Shown here one piece after another: positions 8,011-8,937 of a stretch of DNA of 8,937 nucleotides. The notes below the pieces were generated by a model. That model saw nothing but the letters and a program-made list of their open reading frames with translations. It was not told the origin of the DNA and did no database searches. Position 1 is the first letter of the stretch. Every line of letters begins with the position of its first letter. Location: positions 1-8,937 of the forward strand of contig JAHJWA010000140.1 in the NCBI GenBank assembly GCA_018828205.1, in the 5' to 3' direction. Made by a program: the position numbers and the translations under genes. This DNA comes from Alphaproteobacteria bacterium. GTDB taxonomy: Bacteria; Pseudomonadota; Alphaproteobacteria; Sphingomonadales; Sphingomonadaceae.

Positions 8011-8908
8011 CGGCGTCGCGGTACCATTGTGCGGTGCTTGCAAGACCCTCGGCCCCCGCGATACGCGGTCGCCAGAGCTCGGGCGGGACCGCGTGGGTCA
8101 GCCGGGAGACCCAGTCGGGATGCGTCATGTAGCCGACCCGGTCCGCCGTGAGTTTCGCGGCATCGCCGCGCAGCAGGCGGTCGCCGCGCGCCGCGATTTT
8201 GAGCAGCGGCTTTGGCAGATGCGGCGTCCAGACGCGGCGGCCGACCGCCGCGCCGATCATCCGCGCCATTTCGTCGTGCCCATAGCCCCCGCCGCGGCCG
8301 TCGTCGGGCTCGAAACAGGCGCTCCTCACACCCTCGCCCCCCGGCACCAGCGCCAGCAGGCATTCGGCCAAATCGTCGACATGGATCAGCGAGGTGCGGC
8401 CGCGCGGAGGCAGCGGTACCACGCCGAGCCTGGCCGAGCGGAACAGCTCGAACATGTCGCGGTCGCGCGGGCCATAGACCGCTGGCGGGCGGACCACGGT
8501 CCAGTCGAGCCCGCTGGCGGTCACATGCTCCTCCGCGCGCGCCTTCGAGGCGCCGTAGGCCGACAGCGCCGGCTCGCGCGCCGAGAGCGAGGAGACGAAG
8601 ACGAACCGCCCCGCCCCCGCCTCGCGCGCCGCATCGAGCAGCGCGAGGGTGCCCGCGACATTGGCCTGTTCGAACTGCCGCGGATCGGGGGTGTTGGTGA
8701 GGCCCGCGACATGGATCAGCGCACTCACGCCCGCGACCAGTTCGTTGAGCGCATCACGGTCGGAAAGCCCGCCTGCGACCCATTCGACGCCGTCACGCTT
8801 GTCCTGCGGGCGCCGGGTCAGCGCACGCAGCGGCACCCGCGCCCGTACCGAGGCATCGAGCAGCGCCTGGCCGACGAAACCGGTCGCGCCGGTGACCGCA
8901 ATCGTCAT
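8000..8908 (-). CDS. NAD(P)-dependent epimerase/dehydratase-like protein (extended or atypical SDR)
   Basis: This 302-residue Rossmann-fold oxidoreductase has the N-terminal nucleotide-binding motif VTGATGFVG (5-13, TGxxGxxG), an HVAG turn (66-69), catalytic-type Ser107 in FVSSLS, the Tyr118-x3-Lys122 pair in YGASK, and RPPAVYGPRD (140-149), all typical of NAD-dependent epimerase/dehydratase proteins. The C-terminal third (about 190-302) is the variable substrate domain and gives no clear specificity. The substrate is unknown; sugar-nucleotide epimerase, steroid/isoprenoid-type dehydrogenase, a quinone-related NDUFA9-like role and a ceramide-reductase-like role (as for CerR of Caulobacter sphingolipid synthesis) are all open. 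The ATG at 8908 is chosen because it gives a canonical start MTIAVTGATG and overlaps the stop of an upstream frame by 4 bases, indicating an operon that extends past the right edge. It converges with cysH. Confidence 0.88.
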   Translation of the reverse strand: MTIAVTGATGFVGQALLDASVRARVPLRALTRRPQDKRDGVEWVAGGLSDRDALNELVAGVSALIHVAGLTNTPDPRQFEQANVAGTLALLDAAREAGAGRFVFVSSLSAREPALSAYGASKARAEEHVTASGLDWTVVRPPAVYGPRDRDMFELFRSARLGVVPLPPRGRTSLIHVDDLAECLLALVPGGEGVRSACFEPDDGRGGGYGHDEMARMIGAAVGRRVWTPHLPKPLLKIAARGDRLLRGDAAKLTADRVGYMTHPDWVSRLTHAVPPELWRPRIAGAEGLASTAQWYRDAGWL

Positions 8909-8937
8909 GCCCGCACCATGTGATCGCGGTGGACCAC
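8905..8937 (-). CDS. C-terminal tail of an upstream - strand gene, 3' end only
   Basis: Reading leftward from the right edge, the frame gives VVHRDHMVRA and then TGA at 8907-8905, which overlaps the ATG of the epimerase-like gene as ATGA. The same 4-base coupling is used elsewhere in this window, so a real upstream gene is likely. Ten residues are too few to identify the product. It could also be chance open frame, since only 33 bases are visible. Confidence 0.4.
   Translation of the reverse strand: MVHRDHMVRA

Noticed and set aside
8212..8700. + strand Arg/Pro-rich frame opposite the epimerase-like gene
   Set aside because: Low-complexity antisense shadow; the - strand frame has complete SDR motifs.

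Overview
The window is a gene-dense, roughly two-thirds GC stretch of what looks like an alphaproteobacterial chromosome, most likely Sphingomonadales (Erythrobacter/Sphingomonas type). That assignment is inferred from base composition, the style of the proteins and the cobA - DUF2849 - cysI - DUF934 - cysH gene order; it was not tested by a search. No rRNA, tRNA, insertion sequence, CRISPR array or phage gene was seen. Nearly all the DNA is coding, and the only gaps longer than 30 bases are 626-665, 3811-3907 and 7851-7999.

Layout, left to right on the + strand. (1) 2-625 is the 3' end of an unrecognised membrane-anchored protein whose start lies outside the window. (2) 666-3810 holds three genes joined by 4-base ATGA overlaps: a two-domain 3-mercaptopyruvate sulfurtransferase (sseA), a PLP-dependent cystathionine beta-lyase (metC) and a three-helix MscS-type mechanosensitive channel. 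(3) After a 97-base gap carrying several inverted repeats, 3908-7850 holds a five-gene sulfite-reduction operon, all overlapping by 1 to 8 bases: cobA (first step to siroheme), a DUF2849 protein, a siroheme/4Fe-4S sulfite reductase (cysI), a DUF934 protein and a 4Fe-4S-type APS/PAPS reductase (cysH). (4) A convergent junction at 7851-8010 contains a possible 33-residue small protein. (5) On the - strand, 8908-8000 encodes an extended-type SDR/NAD-dependent epimerase-like protein, preceded by the overlapping tail of another gene that runs off the right edge.

How the genes work together: CysH reduces activated sulfate to sulfite, CysI takes sulfite to sulfide using siroheme, and CobA makes the precorrin-2 needed for that siroheme. 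DUF2849 and DUF934 travel with this operon but have no assigned biochemical function. SseA and MetC act on sulfur amino acids, so the window is a sulfur-metabolism neighbourhood. The flavoprotein electron donor (CysJ), the precorrin-2 dehydrogenase/ferrochelatase, the sulfate-activation enzymes and the transporters are not here. I see no wholly new system. The points most worth a second look are the two unassigned operon proteins, the likely electron-donor and substrate type of CysI and CysH, the structured leader of cobA and the small ORF at the convergent junction.
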